NCBI RefSeq assembly: GCF_039544005.1
Contig: NZ_BAABKV010000001.1
Coordinates: 4,712,001-4,776,000 of the forward strand
DNA length: 64,000 nucleotides
Direction of reading: 5' to 3'
Origin: Kitasatospora paranensis
Lineage (GTDB): Bacteria > Actinomycetota > Actinomycetes > Streptomycetales > Streptomycetaceae
Under the pieces are notes generated by a model, which saw only the letters and a program-made list of their open reading frames with translations, ran no database searches and had not been told where the DNA came from. Shown here piece by piece: positions 1 to 9,405 of this stretch. The first letter of the stretch is position 1. The number at the start of each line of letters is the position of its first letter. The position numbers were made by a program, and so were the translations under genes.

Positions 1-1333
1 GCGGCGCTTCGGCCCGCCGGTGCGGCTGGAGGTCGAGGAGTCGATCGACCCGTACATCCTCGACCTGCTGGTGCGGGAGCTGAACATCACCGAGGCGGAG
101 GTCTTCCCGCTGCCCGGGCCGCTGGACCTGACCGGCCTGTTCGGCATCGCCGGCCTCGACCGGCCCGAGCTGAAGTACCCGAAGTTCGTGGCGGGCACCG
201 CGCGCGGGCTCACCGACGTCGAGTCCGCGTCCCAGCCGGACATCTTCGCCGCGATGCGCGAGCGCGACGTGCTGCTGCACCACCCGTACGACAGCTTCTC
301 CACGTCCGTCCAGGCCTTCCTGGAGCAGGCCGCCGCCGACCCGCACGTGCTGGCGATCAAGCAGACGCTGTACCGCACCTCCGGCGACTCGCCGATCGTG
401 GACGCGCTCATCGACGCGGCGGAGTCCGGCAAGCAGGTGCTGGTGCTGGTCGAGATCAAGGCCAGGTTCGACGAGCAGGCCAACATCAAGTGGGCCCGCA
501 AGCTGGAGGAGTCCGGCTGCCACGTGGTCTACGGCCTGGTGGGCCTGAAGACGCACTGCAAGCTGTCGCTGGTGGTCCGCCAGGAGGGCGACACCCTGCG
601 CAGGTACGCGCACGTCGGCACCGGCAACTACCACCCGAAGACCGCCCGGCTCTACGAGGACCTCGGCCTGCTGACCGCGGACCCGCAGGTGGGAGCGGAC
701 CTGTCGGACCTGTTCAACCGGCTGTCCGGCTACTCGCGCCGGGAGTCCTACCGGCGGCTGCTGACCGCGCCGCGCGGCCTGCGCGACGGCCTGGTGTCGC
801 GGATCCACGGGGAGATCGCGCACCACCGGGCGGGCCGGCCCGCGTACGTCAAGATCAAGGTCAACTCGATCGTCGACGAGGCCCTGATCGACGCGCTCTA
901 CCGGGCGTCCCAGGCCGGTGTGCCGGTGGACGTGTGGGTGCGCGGCATCTGCGCGATCCGGCCCGGCGTCCCCGGGCTGAGCGAGAACGTCCGGGTGCGC
1001 AGCATCCTCGGCCGCTTCCTGGAGCACTCGCGGATCTTCGTGTTCGGCAACGGCGGCGAGCCGGAGGTGTGGTTCGGCAGCGCCGACATGATGCACCGCA
1101 ACCTGGACCGCCGGATCGAGGCGCTCGTCCGGGTGACGGACCCCGCGCACCGCACCGAGCTGTCCGGCCTGCTCGACCTCGGCGTCTCCGACGGGACGGA
1201 GTCCTGGCACCTCGGCCCGGACGGCGCCTGGACGCGGCACGCGACCGACTCGGAGGGTCACCCGCTGCTGCACGTCCAGGACCTGCTGATCGCCTCGCGC
1301 CAGCGCCGCCGCAGCCCGGCCGTCGGGCGCTGA
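1..1333 (+). CDS. ppk: Polyphosphate kinase 1 (C-terminal part)
   Basis: The enzyme reversibly polymerises the gamma-phosphate of ATP into polyphosphate. The gene enters from the left edge: the frame is open from base 2 and reads RRFGPPVRLEVEES before any start codon, so only about 443 C-terminal residues are present. Both conserved active-site histidines are visible: GLKTHCK (His codon 554-556) and FLEHSRIF (His codon 1025-1027). The arginine-rich stretch around SADMMHRNLDRR near the end is typical of the C-terminal catalytic domains. The next genes encode a CHAD protein and a Nudix hydrolase on the same strand, which suggests a polyphosphate operon. Identification is firm; the N-terminus and promoter lie outside the window. 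Confidence 0.96.
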   Translation, partial: RRFGPPVRLEVEESIDPYILDLLVRELNITEAEVFPLPGPLDLTGLFGIAGLDRPELKYPKFVAGTARGLTDVESASQPDIFAAMRERDVLLHHPYDSFSTSVQAFLEQAAADPHVLAIKQTLYRTSGDSPIVDALIDAAESGKQVLVLVEIKARFDEQANIKWARKLEESGCHVVYGLVGLKTHCKLSLVVRQEGDTLRRYAHVGTGNYHPKTARLYEDLGLLTADPQVGADLSDLFNRLSGYSRRESYRRLLTAPRGLRDGLVSRIHGEIAHHRAGRPAYVKIKVNSIVDEALIDALYRASQAGVPVDVWVRGICAIRPGVPGLSENVRVRSILGRFLEHSRIFVFGNGGEPEVWFGSADMMHRNLDRRIEALVRVTDPAHRTELSGLLDLGVSDGTESWHLGPDGAWTRHATDSEGHPLLHVQDLLIASRQRRRSPAVGR

Positions 1334-1409
1334 CCGTCCGCCGGGGCCGTCCGGTCGCAGGGCACCCGGCCCGGGCGACGGTCCCGGCACCATCTGGGGG
1401 AGTCCACGC

Positions 1410-2489
1410 ATGACCGATTCGCCGACGACCGCCCCGGCGGCGCCCACGGCGTCCGCCGGGGAGGTCCTCACCGGCTACCTCACCCGGCAGGCGGGCGTGT
1501 TCCTGCGCGCCCTGCCGCAGGCGGTGGGCGAGGCGGCGTCCAGACCGGGCTCGCTGCCGGCCTCGGCGGCGGGCGCGGACGACCTGCTGCGGGCCGTCCG
1601 GCGGATCGGCGGCGCCCTGCACACCTTCGGGGCCTCCTTCGAGGACGACTGGGCGCGGGACGTCCGGTCGGAGCTGCGCTGGCTGCTCGACCTGCTCGCC
1701 ACCGAGCCCGGCTACCGGGGGCGCTCGCTGCGGCTGCTCGCCGCGGTGGATTCGCTCAGCGACACCGCGGACGCCCCCGGCATGCTCGCCGGCCACGCCG
1801 GGGCGCCGAAGGCCCGGGCGCTGCTGGAGCGCCAGCTGACGCTCTCGCGCACCCGGGCGCACACCGCCCTGCTGCAGGAGCTGAGGTCGGCCCGGATGCA
1901 CGCGCTCGCGGACCGGATGACCCTGCTGGCGGGGGACGTGCCGCTGCTGGCCGGGCCCGCCGGACGGTCGGGCGACGACCTGCGGGCCGCCGCCGGATCG
2001 GCGTTCGGGGCACTGCAGGCCGCCGTGGCGCGGCTGCCGCTGGCGCGGGCCGCCGAGCCGTACGGCGGCGACGGGCTGCGCCGGCTGGCGTCGGTGCCGG
2101 CCGCCCGGAGCGAGGCCGCCGGCCCGCTGCCCGACGCCGAGGCGGTGCTCGCCGCCGACGACGAGCCCTGGCACCGGGCGCGGGTGTTGGTCAAGCGGGC
2201 CCGGTACGCGCTGGAGGTGTGCGGGGAGAGCACCGGCGCCGACGGGCTCGGCGAGCTCGACGTGATCCTCGGCCGGCACCACGAGGCCGCGGACGCGGCG
2301 GTCACCGCGGCGGCCGCCGCGCGCACCCCGCGGATCACACCCGCGACCGCGTACGTGCTCGGCGTGGTGCATGCTGATCAGCGACTGGAGGTCGAGGCGG
2401 CACGGTACGCCTTCGGCCGCCGGTGGCCGATGCTGCCGCCCGCCCTCGGCGGGGCGGTGGCGGCACCCCCGACAGCACGGACGGAGTGA
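1410..2489 (+). CDS. CHAD domain protein
   Basis: A 359-residue protein made almost entirely of a CHAD domain, an all-helical fold rich in conserved His and Arg/Lys that binds polyphosphate. Helices with the expected basic pattern are seen, including VRRIGGALHTFGASF near residue 70 and WHRARVLVKRARYALE near 255. It starts at ATG 1410 after a GGGGGAG ribosome-binding site. Its TGA directly abuts the ATG of the Nudix gene, so the two are translationally coupled. Position straight after ppk supports a role in binding or localising polyphosphate granules. No catalytic motif is seen. The family assignment is by sequence character and context; the exact function is inferred. Confidence 0.85.
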   Translation: MTDSPTTAPAAPTASAGEVLTGYLTRQAGVFLRALPQAVGEAASRPGSLPASAAGADDLLRAVRRIGGALHTFGASFEDDWARDVRSELRWLLDLLATEPGYRGRSLRLLAAVDSLSDTADAPGMLAGHAGAPKARALLERQLTLSRTRAHTALLQELRSARMHALADRMTLLAGDVPLLAGPAGRSGDDLRAAAGSAFGALQAAVARLPLARAAEPYGGDGLRRLASVPAARSEAAGPLPDAEAVLAADDEPWHRARVLVKRARYALEVCGESTGADGLGELDVILGRHHEAADAAVTAAAAARTPRITPATAYVLGVVHADQRLEVEAARYAFGRRWPMLPPALGGAVAAPPTARTE

Positions 2490-3008
2490 ATGGGCGAGCG
2501 CTCGGGCGCGGCGGCGCACGGATCCAACCCCTTCGGGCGCGCCGGCGCGCGCGGCGCCCGCAAGGGTGTGGCCGGCTACGGGCCGACCGTGCTGGCGGCC
2601 GGGGCGGTGCTGTGGGTGCCGGGGCCCCCGAAGAAGAGCGGCAAGGGCCTGAAGAAGCCGCGGATCGCCCTGGTGCACCGGCCCAAGTACGACGACTGGA
2701 GCCTTCCCAAGGGCAAGCTGGACCCGGGTGAGGGGTGGCGGGAGGCGGCGCTGCGCGAGGTCCGTGAGGAGACCGGGCTGAGCTGTCTGCTGGGGGAGGA
2801 GCTGCCGACCCAGCACTACCTGGTGCAGGGACGGCCGAAAGAGGTCCGGTACTGGGCGGCGGTGCCGACCGGCGGCGCGTTCACGCCCAACCGCGAGGTG
2901 GACCGGCTGGAATGGCTGTCCCCCGGCAAGGCCCGCAGGCGGCTCACCCATGCCCGGGACGGTGTGCTCGTGGACGCCCTGATGCGGTTGTTCGGGCATA
3001 CCTCCTGA
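2490..3008 (+). CDS. Nudix hydrolase (MutT family)
   Basis: A 172-residue Nudix hydrolase, which would cleave a nucleoside diphosphate linked to another moiety, such as an oxidised dNTP or a diadenosine polyphosphate. A complete Nudix box covers about residues 75-97, running from GKLDPGEGWREA to REVREETG with the metal-binding REVREE core. The start ATG immediately follows the CHAD stop. Mycobacterial MutT1 carries an extra C-terminal histidine-phosphatase domain; this protein ends after the Nudix fold. It is the last gene before the PHO box of pstS. The substrate cannot be read from the sequence. Confidence 0.9.
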   Translation: MGERSGAAAHGSNPFGRAGARGARKGVAGYGPTVLAAGAVLWVPGPPKKSGKGLKKPRIALVHRPKYDDWSLPKGKLDPGEGWREAALREVREETGLSCLLGEELPTQHYLVQGRPKEVRYWAAVPTGGAFTPNREVDRLEWLSPGKARRRLTHARDGVLVDALMRLFGHTS

Positions 3009-3114
3009 CCAGCGGCTCGACCAGGTCCGAGCGGATCCTGCGGGGTGACCCCACCGCGCCCTCACCGTGACGCAACCGTTACTACCGGCCGCGGTTTCCT
3101 GCCATCCGTTCGAG

Positions 3115-3136
3115 GTTCACCCTCCGTTCATTTGCG
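3115..3136 (+). promoter_or_regulatory. PHO box of pstS
   Basis: Two adjacent 11-base direct repeats, GTTCACCCTCC and GTTCATTTGCG, match the Streptomyces PhoP-binding unit (GTTCA followed by six bases). A further partial unit, CGTCACCTGCC, lies at 3148-3158. A possible -10 element TACCTT sits at 3164-3169. The site is about 140 bases upstream of the pstS start, so PhoR-PhoP activation under phosphate starvation is expected. Confidence 0.88.
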
Positions 3137-3277
3137 ACCGCCTGACGCGTCACCTGCCCCGCCTACCTTCGGTGTCACCGGAGGGCCGAACAGGCCTCGG
3201 ATCACAGCAGAACCGCGCCGATCGAGCCATCGACGAGCTCGTCAGGGCGCCGGTAATGCCTCAGAAAGGGAAACCCT

Positions 3278-4417
3278 GTGAAGCTCCAGCGGAACGGCCG
3301 CTCCAAGGCCCTCGCCATCGGTGCCGTGGCGCTCGTCAGCACGCTGTCGCTCGCGGCCTGCGGCACGGACAACAACAGCACCTCCAGCAACGGCTCCACC
3401 GCCGCCGCGTCCGGCGCGGCCTCGGCCGCCTCGATCGCCTGCGGCAAGGGCGGCCAGCTGCTGGGTGCCGGCTCGACCGCGCAGACCAACGCGATCGACG
3501 TCTGGAAGGCCGCTTTCGGCTCCGCCTGCTCCAGCTCGACCATCACCTACGGTGGCGGCGGCTCCGGCGCCGGTGTGCAGCAGTTCAACCAGGGCAAGGT
3601 GGCCTTCGCCGGCTCCGACTCCGCCCTGAAGCCGGCCGAGGTCGAGGCCTCCAAGGCCGTCTGCAAGACCGGCCAGGGCATCGACCTGCCGATGGTCGGC
3701 GGTCTGATCTCCATCGTCTTCCACGTCGACGGCGTCGACAAGCTCGTCCTCGACGGCCCGACGATCGCGAAGATCTTCGACTCGCAGATCACCAAGTGGA
3801 ACGACCCGGCCATCGCCACCCTGAACCCGGGCGTGACCCTGCCGGACGCGCCGATCCAGGCCATCCACCGCTCGGACGACTCCGGCACCACCGCCAACCT
3901 GACCGGCTACCTGGCCAAGGCGTCGAACGGTGCCTGGACCTACCCGGCCAGCAAGACCTGGGCGGGCAAGGGCGGCCAGTCCGCCAACGGCTCGGCCGGC
4001 GTCTCCGCGCAGGTCAAGCAGGTCCCGAACTCGATCGGCTACGTCGAGCTCTCCTACGCCCAGACCAACAGCCTGAAGAGCGCCGCCATCAACACCGGTG
4101 CCTCCAAGCCGGTCGACGCGACCGCCGAGAACGCCGCCACCACCTTCGCCAAGGCGAAGATCGCGGGCACCGGCAGCGACCTGGCCCTGAGCCTCGACTA
4201 CGCGACCAAGGACGAGGGCGCCTACCCGCTCGTCCTGGTCACCTACGAGATCGTCTGCGACAAGGGCAACAAGGCGGACACCCTCGACACCCTGAAGTCC
4301 TTCCTGACCTACACCATCAGCGACGCCGGCCAGCAGGCCATCGGCGCCAAGGGCTACGTCCCGCTGCCGAAGGAGCTCGCCGCCAAGGTCCAGGCCGTCG
4401 TCCCGACCCTGGCCTGA
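3278..4417 (+). CDS. pstS: Phosphate ABC transporter substrate-binding lipoprotein PstS
   Basis: A 379-residue high-affinity phosphate-binding lipoprotein of the PstSCAB importer. The N-terminus is a lipoprotein signal peptide with lipobox LAAC and lipidated Cys28. The Ser/Gly-rich phosphate-binding motifs are present: LLGAGSTAQTNA, TYGGGGSGAGVQQF and HRSDDSGTTAN. A good ribosome-binding site (AAAGGGA) precedes ATG 3278. It is the first gene of pstSCAB, under the PHO box at 3115, and is followed by a strong hairpin that probably makes pstS message more abundant than the rest of the operon. Codon use is very uniform, as expected for a highly expressed gene. Confidence 0.97.
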   Translation: MKLQRNGRSKALAIGAVALVSTLSLAACGTDNNSTSSNGSTAAASGAASAASIACGKGGQLLGAGSTAQTNAIDVWKAAFGSACSSSTITYGGGGSGAGVQQFNQGKVAFAGSDSALKPAEVEASKAVCKTGQGIDLPMVGGLISIVFHVDGVDKLVLDGPTIAKIFDSQITKWNDPAIATLNPGVTLPDAPIQAIHRSDDSGTTANLTGYLAKASNGAWTYPASKTWAGKGGQSANGSAGVSAQVKQVPNSIGYVELSYAQTNSLKSAAINTGASKPVDATAENAATTFAKAKIAGTGSDLALSLDYATKDEGAYPLVLVTYEIVCDKGNKADTLDTLKSFLTYTISDAGQQAIGAKGYVPLPKELAAKVQAVVPTLA

Positions 4418-4436
4418 TCCACCCCGCACCACCGGT

Positions 4437-4467
4437 GGGGCGGCCCTCAAGGGGGACGGGCCGCCCC
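4437..4467 (+). terminator. Intercistronic hairpin between pstS and pstC
   Basis: A perfect 10-bp stem, GGGGCGGCCC at 4437-4446 and GGGCCGCCCC at 4458-4467, with an 11-base loop and no T-run. It lies between pstS and pstC. Such a hairpin can act as a partial terminator or protect the upstream pstS message from decay. Confidence 0.7.
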
Positions 4468-4559
4468 GCCGGAGCACCACCTGAACCGCACAGTCCGGGG
4501 CACCGCCGCCAGGTGCCGTCCCCCACGGGGGCAGCGCCGTCAGACCGGAGTAGACGATC

Positions 4560-5542
4560 ATGACTTCATCCCCCCTGCCGCCGTACGGGGCAGGGCCCGC
4601 CGCAGCCGGGCAGACAGCCGGCTCGGCGACAGCATCTTCTTCAACCTCGCCCGTGGGTCGGGCATCCTGCTGCTGGTCATCATGGCCGCCATCGCGGGAT
4701 TCCTCGCGTACCGCTCGGGCCTCGCGCTGTCCAAGAACGAGGGCAACTTCTTCACCACCTTCGAGTGGAGTCCGGACGCCCCCAAGCCGGTCTTCGGCAT
4801 CGCCGTCCTCGCCTTCGGCACCATCGTCAGCGCCGTGATCGCCATGCTGATCGCGGTGCCGGTGGCCGTGGGCATCGCGCTGTTCATCTCGCACTACGCG
4901 CCCCGCCGGATCGCCCAGCCGTTCGCCTACCTGGTGGACCTGCTGGCGGCCGTGCCGAGCATCGTCTACGGCCTGTGGGGCGTGCTCTTCCTCGTCCCGC
5001 ACATGAACGGTCTGACGTCCTGGATGGACCAGTACCTGGGCTGGACGTACGTCTTCGACCAGACCCAGCCCGGGGTCACCCCGCGCAACCTGTTCACCGT
5101 GGGCATCCTGCTCGCGATCATGATCCTGCCGATCATCACGGCGGTCAGCCGCGAGGTGTTCCGGCAGGTCCCGCGGATGCACGAGGAGGCGGCGCTCGCG
5201 CTCGGCGCGACCCGCTGGGAGATGATCCGCACCGCGGTGCTGCCGTTCGGCCGCCCGGGCATCATCTCCGCCTCCATGCTCGGCCTCGGCCGTGCGCTCG
5301 GCGAGACCATCGCGGTGGCCATCGTGCTCTCCGCCAACAGCGTCCTGTCGCTGCACGTCCTGGACCCGGGCGGCGGCACCTTCGCGCAGAACATCGCGCT
5401 GAAGTTCAACGAGGCCCAGCCCTTCGGCCGGGACGCCCTGATGGCCTCCGGCCTGGTCCTGTTCGTGATCACCCTGTTGGTGAACGGCGCCGCCCGACTG
5501 ATCATCGCGCGCCGCAAGGAGTACTCGGGGGCCGACGCATGA
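4560..5542 (+). CDS. pstC: Phosphate ABC transporter permease PstC (apparent frameshift)
   Basis: Integral membrane permease of the phosphate importer. The body, from codon 4682 on, has the expected membrane helices and the ABC-interaction (EAA) loop around EEAALALGATRWEMIRT. The ATG at 4560 is in a different frame from the body. Adding one C to the run CCCCCC at 4570-4575 joins them into a 327-residue protein whose start reads MTSSPPAAVRGRARRS followed by RLGDSIFFNLARGSG. No in-frame start exists in the body frame upstream of 4682. The break is most likely a sequencing under-call. The stop overlaps the pstA start by four bases. Confidence 0.9.
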
Positions 5543-6611
5543 CCACTGTGACGACGACCGCGGCGGCCACCCCGCAGCTCAGCCGCCGGCTGACCACCGC
5601 CCGACTCCCGAAGTGGGCGCCCCCGGCGTCGCCGTGGCCGCCATCGGCCTCGGCTGCGCGATCGGCGCCGGCGCGGGTCTGGCCAGCCACATCCAGTGGG
5701 GCCTGATCGCCGCTGCCCTGTTCGTGGTGCTCAGCTACTCCCTCTCCGCCTGGGTCGAGGGCCGCCGCCAGGCCAAGGACCGGCTCGCCACCTCCGTGGT
5801 GTGGGTCGCCTTCATCCTGGCCGTCATCCCGCTCGCCTCGCTGACGATCTACACGGTCCAGCAGGGCGCGAAGGTGGTGGACGGGAACTTCCTGACCCAC
5901 TCCATGAAGAACGTGATCTCCTCCGGCCCCGGCGGCGGCATCTACCACGCGCTGATCGGCACCCTGGAGCAGGTCGCCCTGGCCACCGCGATGGCCGCGC
6001 CGGTCGGTCTGCTGACCGCCGTCTACCTGGTGGAGTACGGCCGCGGCCGGCTCGCCACGTGGGTCACCTTCTTCGTCGACGTCATGACGGGTGTCCCGTC
6101 GATCGTCGCCGGCCTGTTCATCCTCTCGCTGTGGAACCTCATGCTCGGCTTCGAGTACTCGGGCTTCTCCGGCAGCCTGGCGCTGGCCATCCTGATGATG
6201 CCGGTCGTCGTCCGCTCGACCGAGGAGATGCTCAAGCTCGTCCCGAACGAGCTGCGGGAGGCCTCGTACGCACTCGGCGTGCCCAAGTGGAAGACCATCC
6301 TGCGGGTCGTCCTGCCGACCGCGATCGGCGGCATCACCACCGGCATCATGCTGGCGGTGGCCCGGATCACCGGCGAGACCGCGCCCGTGATGATGCTGGT
6401 CTTCGGTGCCGACGCGATCAACGGCGACCCGTTCAACGGACCGCAGCAGTCGCTGCCGCTCTACATCTGGCAGCAGTACTCGATGGTCAACAACGACTTC
6501 GGCTACGCCCGTGCCTGGGGTGCCGCGCTGGTGCTGATCGCCTTCGTGATGGGGCTCAACCTCATCGCCCGGGGCGTCGCCCGCTGGCGCGCGCCCAAGG
6601 GCGGACGCTGA
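5539..6611 (+). CDS. pstA: Phosphate ABC transporter permease PstA (apparent frameshift)
   Basis: Second permease subunit of the phosphate importer. ATG 5539 overlaps the pstC stop (ATGA). The first 27 codons read MTTVTTTAAATPQLSRR and onward to LPKWAP, then the frame is lost. The body resumes from the CCCCC run at 5620-5624 as GVAVAAIGLGCAIGAG. One added C there restores a 357-residue protein. About seven hydrophobic segments follow, with the EAA-type loop near REASYALGVPKWKTILR. Function is certain from context (pstS-C-A-B) and sequence; the frameshift is judged to be an assembly error. Confidence 0.92.
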
Positions 6612-6650
6612 CCCCGACTGACGTACGAGAACGAGAGAAGACGAATCACC

Positions 6651-7427
6651 ATGGCCAAGCGCATCGACGTCAGCGGACTGTCCGCCTACTACGGTTCCAC
6701 CCGTGCCATCGACGACATCTCGATGACCATCGAGCCCCGCTCCGTGACGGCCTTCATCGGCCCGTCCGGCTGCGGAAAGTCCACCTTCCTGCGGACCCTC
6801 AACCGGATGCACGAGGTCATCCCGGGGGCCCGCGTCGAGGGCAAGGTGCTGCTCGACGACGAGAACCTCTACGCCTCCAATGTCGACCCGGTCGCCGTCC
6901 GCCGCTCGGTGGGCATGGTCTTCCAGCGCCCGAACCCCTTCCCGACCATGTCCATCTACGACAACGTGGTGGCCGGTCTGAAGCTCGCCGGCGTCCGCAA
7001 GAAGTCCGTGCTGGACGGCGTCGTCGAGAAGTCGCTCAAGGGCGCCAACCTCTGGAACGAGGTCAAGGACCGCCTCAACAAGCCGGGTGCCGGCCTCTCC
7101 GGCGGCCAGCAGCAGCGCCTGTGCATCGCCCGCGCCATCGCGGTCGAGCCCCAGGTCCTGCTGATGGACGAGCCCTGCTCGGCACTCGACCCGATCTCCA
7201 CCCTCGCCATCGAGGACCTGATCGGCGAGCTGAAGTCGCAGTACACGATCGTGATCGTGACCCACAACATGCAGCAGGCGGCCCGGGTCTCCGACCGCAC
7301 CGCCTTCTTCAACCTCGCCGCCGTCGGCCAGCCGGGCAAGCTGATCGAGCTGGACGACACCCAGCGGATCTTCTCCAACCCGTCCGTCCAGGCCACCGAG
7401 GACTACATCTCCGGCCGCTTCGGCTGA
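6651..7427 (+). CDS. pstB: Phosphate ABC transporter ATPase PstB
   Basis: A 258-residue ABC ATPase that powers phosphate import. Walker A is GPSGCGKST at residues 37-45, the ABC signature LSGGQQQR is at 149-156, Walker B VLLMDEP is at 169-175, and the H-loop histidine lies in VTHNMQQAAR. The start ATG 6651 follows a GAGAGAAG ribosome-binding site. It is the last gene of the pst operon, with no phoU directly attached, and is followed by two hairpins that separate it from the convergent pit operon. Confidence 0.97.
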   Translation: MAKRIDVSGLSAYYGSTRAIDDISMTIEPRSVTAFIGPSGCGKSTFLRTLNRMHEVIPGARVEGKVLLDDENLYASNVDPVAVRRSVGMVFQRPNPFPTMSIYDNVVAGLKLAGVRKKSVLDGVVEKSLKGANLWNEVKDRLNKPGAGLSGGQQQRLCIARAIAVEPQVLLMDEPCSALDPISTLAIEDLIGELKSQYTIVIVTHNMQQAARVSDRTAFFNLAAVGQPGKLIELDDTQRIFSNPSVQATEDYISGRFG

Positions 7428-7447
7428 GCCGACCCGGAGACACCGAC

Positions 7448-7485
7448 TACTTCGCGGTGCTGCATGGCGGTGCCGCCGCGAAGTA
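7448..7485. terminator. First hairpin after pstB
   Basis: A perfect 10-bp inverted repeat, TACTTCGCGG at 7448-7457 with CCGCGAAGTA at 7476-7485, starting 21 bases after the pstB stop. Together with the next hairpin it forms a tandem terminator structure. Confidence 0.65.
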
Positions 7486-7489
7486 ACAA

Positions 7490-7520
7490 GGGCCCGCCCC
7501 CGTGATGTGGGGGCGGGCCC
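7490..7520. terminator. Bidirectional terminator between pstB and pit
   Basis: A perfect 12-bp stem, GGGCCCGCCCCC at 7490-7501 and GGGGGCGGGCCC at 7509-7520, with a 7-base loop. It sits between convergent pstB and the PiT gene and can serve both. Confidence 0.85.
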
Positions 7521-7552
7521 TGCCTCTGTCCCGGTGCCGTACCGGCCCGGGG

Positions 7553-8548
7553 TCAGAGGAGGATCAGGTCGACGATCCCGTACATGGCCGCGGCGACCAG
7601 CGCGGCGGCCGGCATGGTGATGAACCAGCCCATCACGATGTTCTTGGCGACGCCCCAGCGGACGGCGCGGACGCGCTTGGTGGCACCCACACCCATGATC
7701 GCCGAGGTGATCACGTGGGTGGTGGAGATCGGCGCCGCGTAGACGAACGACGTGATGTACATGACGGTCGAGGCGGTCGCCTCGGACGCGAACCCCTGGG
7801 GCGGGTCCAGCTCGATGATCTTGCGGCCGAGGGTGCGCATGATGCGCCAGCCGCCCGCGTACGTGCCCAGCGAGAGCATCGTGGCGCAGGAGATCTTGAC
7901 CCAGATCGGGATCTCGCTGCCGGACTGGTGGCCCGAGATGGTGAGCGCCAGGACCACCACGCCCATCGTCTTCTGGGCGTCCTGCAGGCCGTGGGCCAGT
8001 GCCATGGCGGCGGCCGAGGCGGTCTGCGCGACCCGGAAGTTGCGCTTGGCCCGGTGCGGGTTGGCCCGCCGGAAGATCCACAGGATCGCCAGCATCACCA
8101 GGAAGCCGCCGACCAGGCCGACCACGGGCGAGACGATCATCGGGATGATGATCTTGTCGACGACGCCGCTCCAGATCACCTCGGTGCCGCCGGCCAGCGC
8201 CGCGCCCACCATGCCGCCGAACAGGGCGTGCGAGGAGGAGGACGGCAGGCCGAAGTACCAGGTGACCAGGTTCCAGGTGATGGCCCCGACCAGGGCGGCG
8301 AAGAGGATCGCCATCCCCTGGCTGCCGGTCGGCGTCTCGATGATGCCGCTGGAGACGGTCTTCGCCACCCCGGAGCCGAGGAAGGCGCCGGCCAGGTTCA
8401 TCACCGCGGCCATCGCCAGGGCCGCCCGCGGCGTGAGCGCCCGGGTCGAGACGGAGGTCGCGATGGCGTTCGCGGAGTCGTGGAAACCGTTGGTGTAGGT
8501 GAAGAAGAAGGCCACGCCGACGACGGCGATCAGTGCTGCCGTGTTCAC
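7553..8548 (-). CDS. pit: PiT family low-affinity phosphate transporter
   Basis: A 331-residue proton-coupled inorganic phosphate (or metal-phosphate) symporter. It shows the duplicated PiT signature: TNGFHDSANAIATSVSTRAL near the N-terminus and AHGLQDAQKTMGV in the second half, each followed by several membrane helices. It starts at ATG 8548, four bases after the DUF47 stop, so the two genes form an operon read toward pst. It faces the high-affinity pst operon across a shared terminator. Confidence 0.95.
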   Translation of the reverse strand: MNTAALIAVVGVAFFFTYTNGFHDSANAIATSVSTRALTPRAALAMAAVMNLAGAFLGSGVAKTVSSGIIETPTGSQGMAILFAALVGAITWNLVTWYFGLPSSSSHALFGGMVGAALAGGTEVIWSGVVDKIIIPMIVSPVVGLVGGFLVMLAILWIFRRANPHRAKRNFRVAQTASAAAMALAHGLQDAQKTMGVVVLALTISGHQSGSEIPIWVKISCATMLSLGTYAGGWRIMRTLGRKIIELDPPQGFASEATASTVMYITSFVYAAPISTTHVITSAIMGVGATKRVRAVRWGVAKNIVMGWFITMPAAALVAAAMYGIVDLILL

Positions 8549-8552
8549 GCGG

Positions 8553-9173
8553 TCAGGACTCCTTGACCGCGATGGTCTCCACCGTGTTGGCCACGTGCTC
8601 GAACGCGTCGGCGGCCTCTTCCAGGACGTCGACGACCTGCTTCAGCTTCAGCACCTCGATCGCGTCGTACTGGCCGGAGAAGAGGTGCGCCAGCAGCTTG
8701 CGGTGGATCTGGTCGGCCTGGTTCTCCAGCCGGTTGATCTCGATCCAGTACTCGGTGAGGTTCTGCATCGACCGCAGGTTGGGCATCGCCTCCGCGGTCA
8801 GTTCGGCCGCCCGGGCCAGCACCTCGATCTGCTGCTCGACGCCCTTGGGGAGGGACTCGATGTCGTAGAGCACGACCAGGTCGACCGCCTCCTCCATGAA
8901 GTCCATGATGTCGTCCAGCGAGCCGGCGAGGGTGTAGATGTCCTCGCGGTCGAAGGGCGTGATGAAGGAGGAGTTCAGCTGGTGGAAGATCGCGTGGGTG
9001 GTGTCGTCCCCGGCGTGCTCGGCGGCGCGCATGCGCTCGACGATCTCCGCGCGGGCCGACACGTCCGATCCCAGCAGTTCCAGCAGGAGCTTCGACCCGA
9101 CGACGAGGTTCTCCGCCGCGGCGGTGAACATGTCGTAGAAGCTCGTCTCCTTCGGGGTCAGGCTAAAACGCAC
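8553..9173 (-). CDS. DUF47 (PhoU-like) phosphate transport accessory protein
   Basis: A 206-residue all-helical protein of the DUF47/PhoU-like family, which pairs with PiT transporters and probably regulates them. It begins RFSLTPKETSFYDMF and has the acidic metal-binding-type motifs EHAGDDTTHAIF and DREDIYTLAGSLDDIMDFMEE. The GTG start at 9173 is preceded by GGAGA about seven bases upstream; the frame is open further but has no homologous sequence. It is the first gene of the DUF47-pit operon. Confidence 0.92.
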   Translation of the reverse strand: MRFSLTPKETSFYDMFTAAAENLVVGSKLLLELLGSDVSARAEIVERMRAAEHAGDDTTHAIFHQLNSSFITPFDREDIYTLAGSLDDIMDFMEEAVDLVVLYDIESLPKGVEQQIEVLARAAELTAEAMPNLRSMQNLTEYWIEINRLENQADQIHRKLLAHLFSGQYDAIEVLKLKQVVDVLEEAADAFEHVANTVETIAVKES

Positions 9174-9405
9174 GGAAATCTCCGATGTGCGGGGTAGGGA
9201 CCCAACGACTCTAGGCGCTGTCCGTCCCGGGTGTGCAAACGGGGTGTTGACGCGGTTCCTCAGTCTGGCGGAACAGCGGCCGGTTTGCCCCTGCCGTGCA
9301 GCGGGAGATCCGTCCGCCCGCCCGGACGGCGGAACAGAGCGGTCGGCGCCCGTGTTGGACACTGGAGGTCCAGGCACGGCGAGCAGGGACACAGCGGAGG
9401 ACCGG

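Noticed and set aside
861..3065. A 734-codon open frame on the minus strand across ppk, CHAD and Nudix genes
   Set aside because: It is the antisense shadow typical of GC-rich DNA: no start signals, Arg/Gly/Pro-rich translation, and three clear genes on the other strand.
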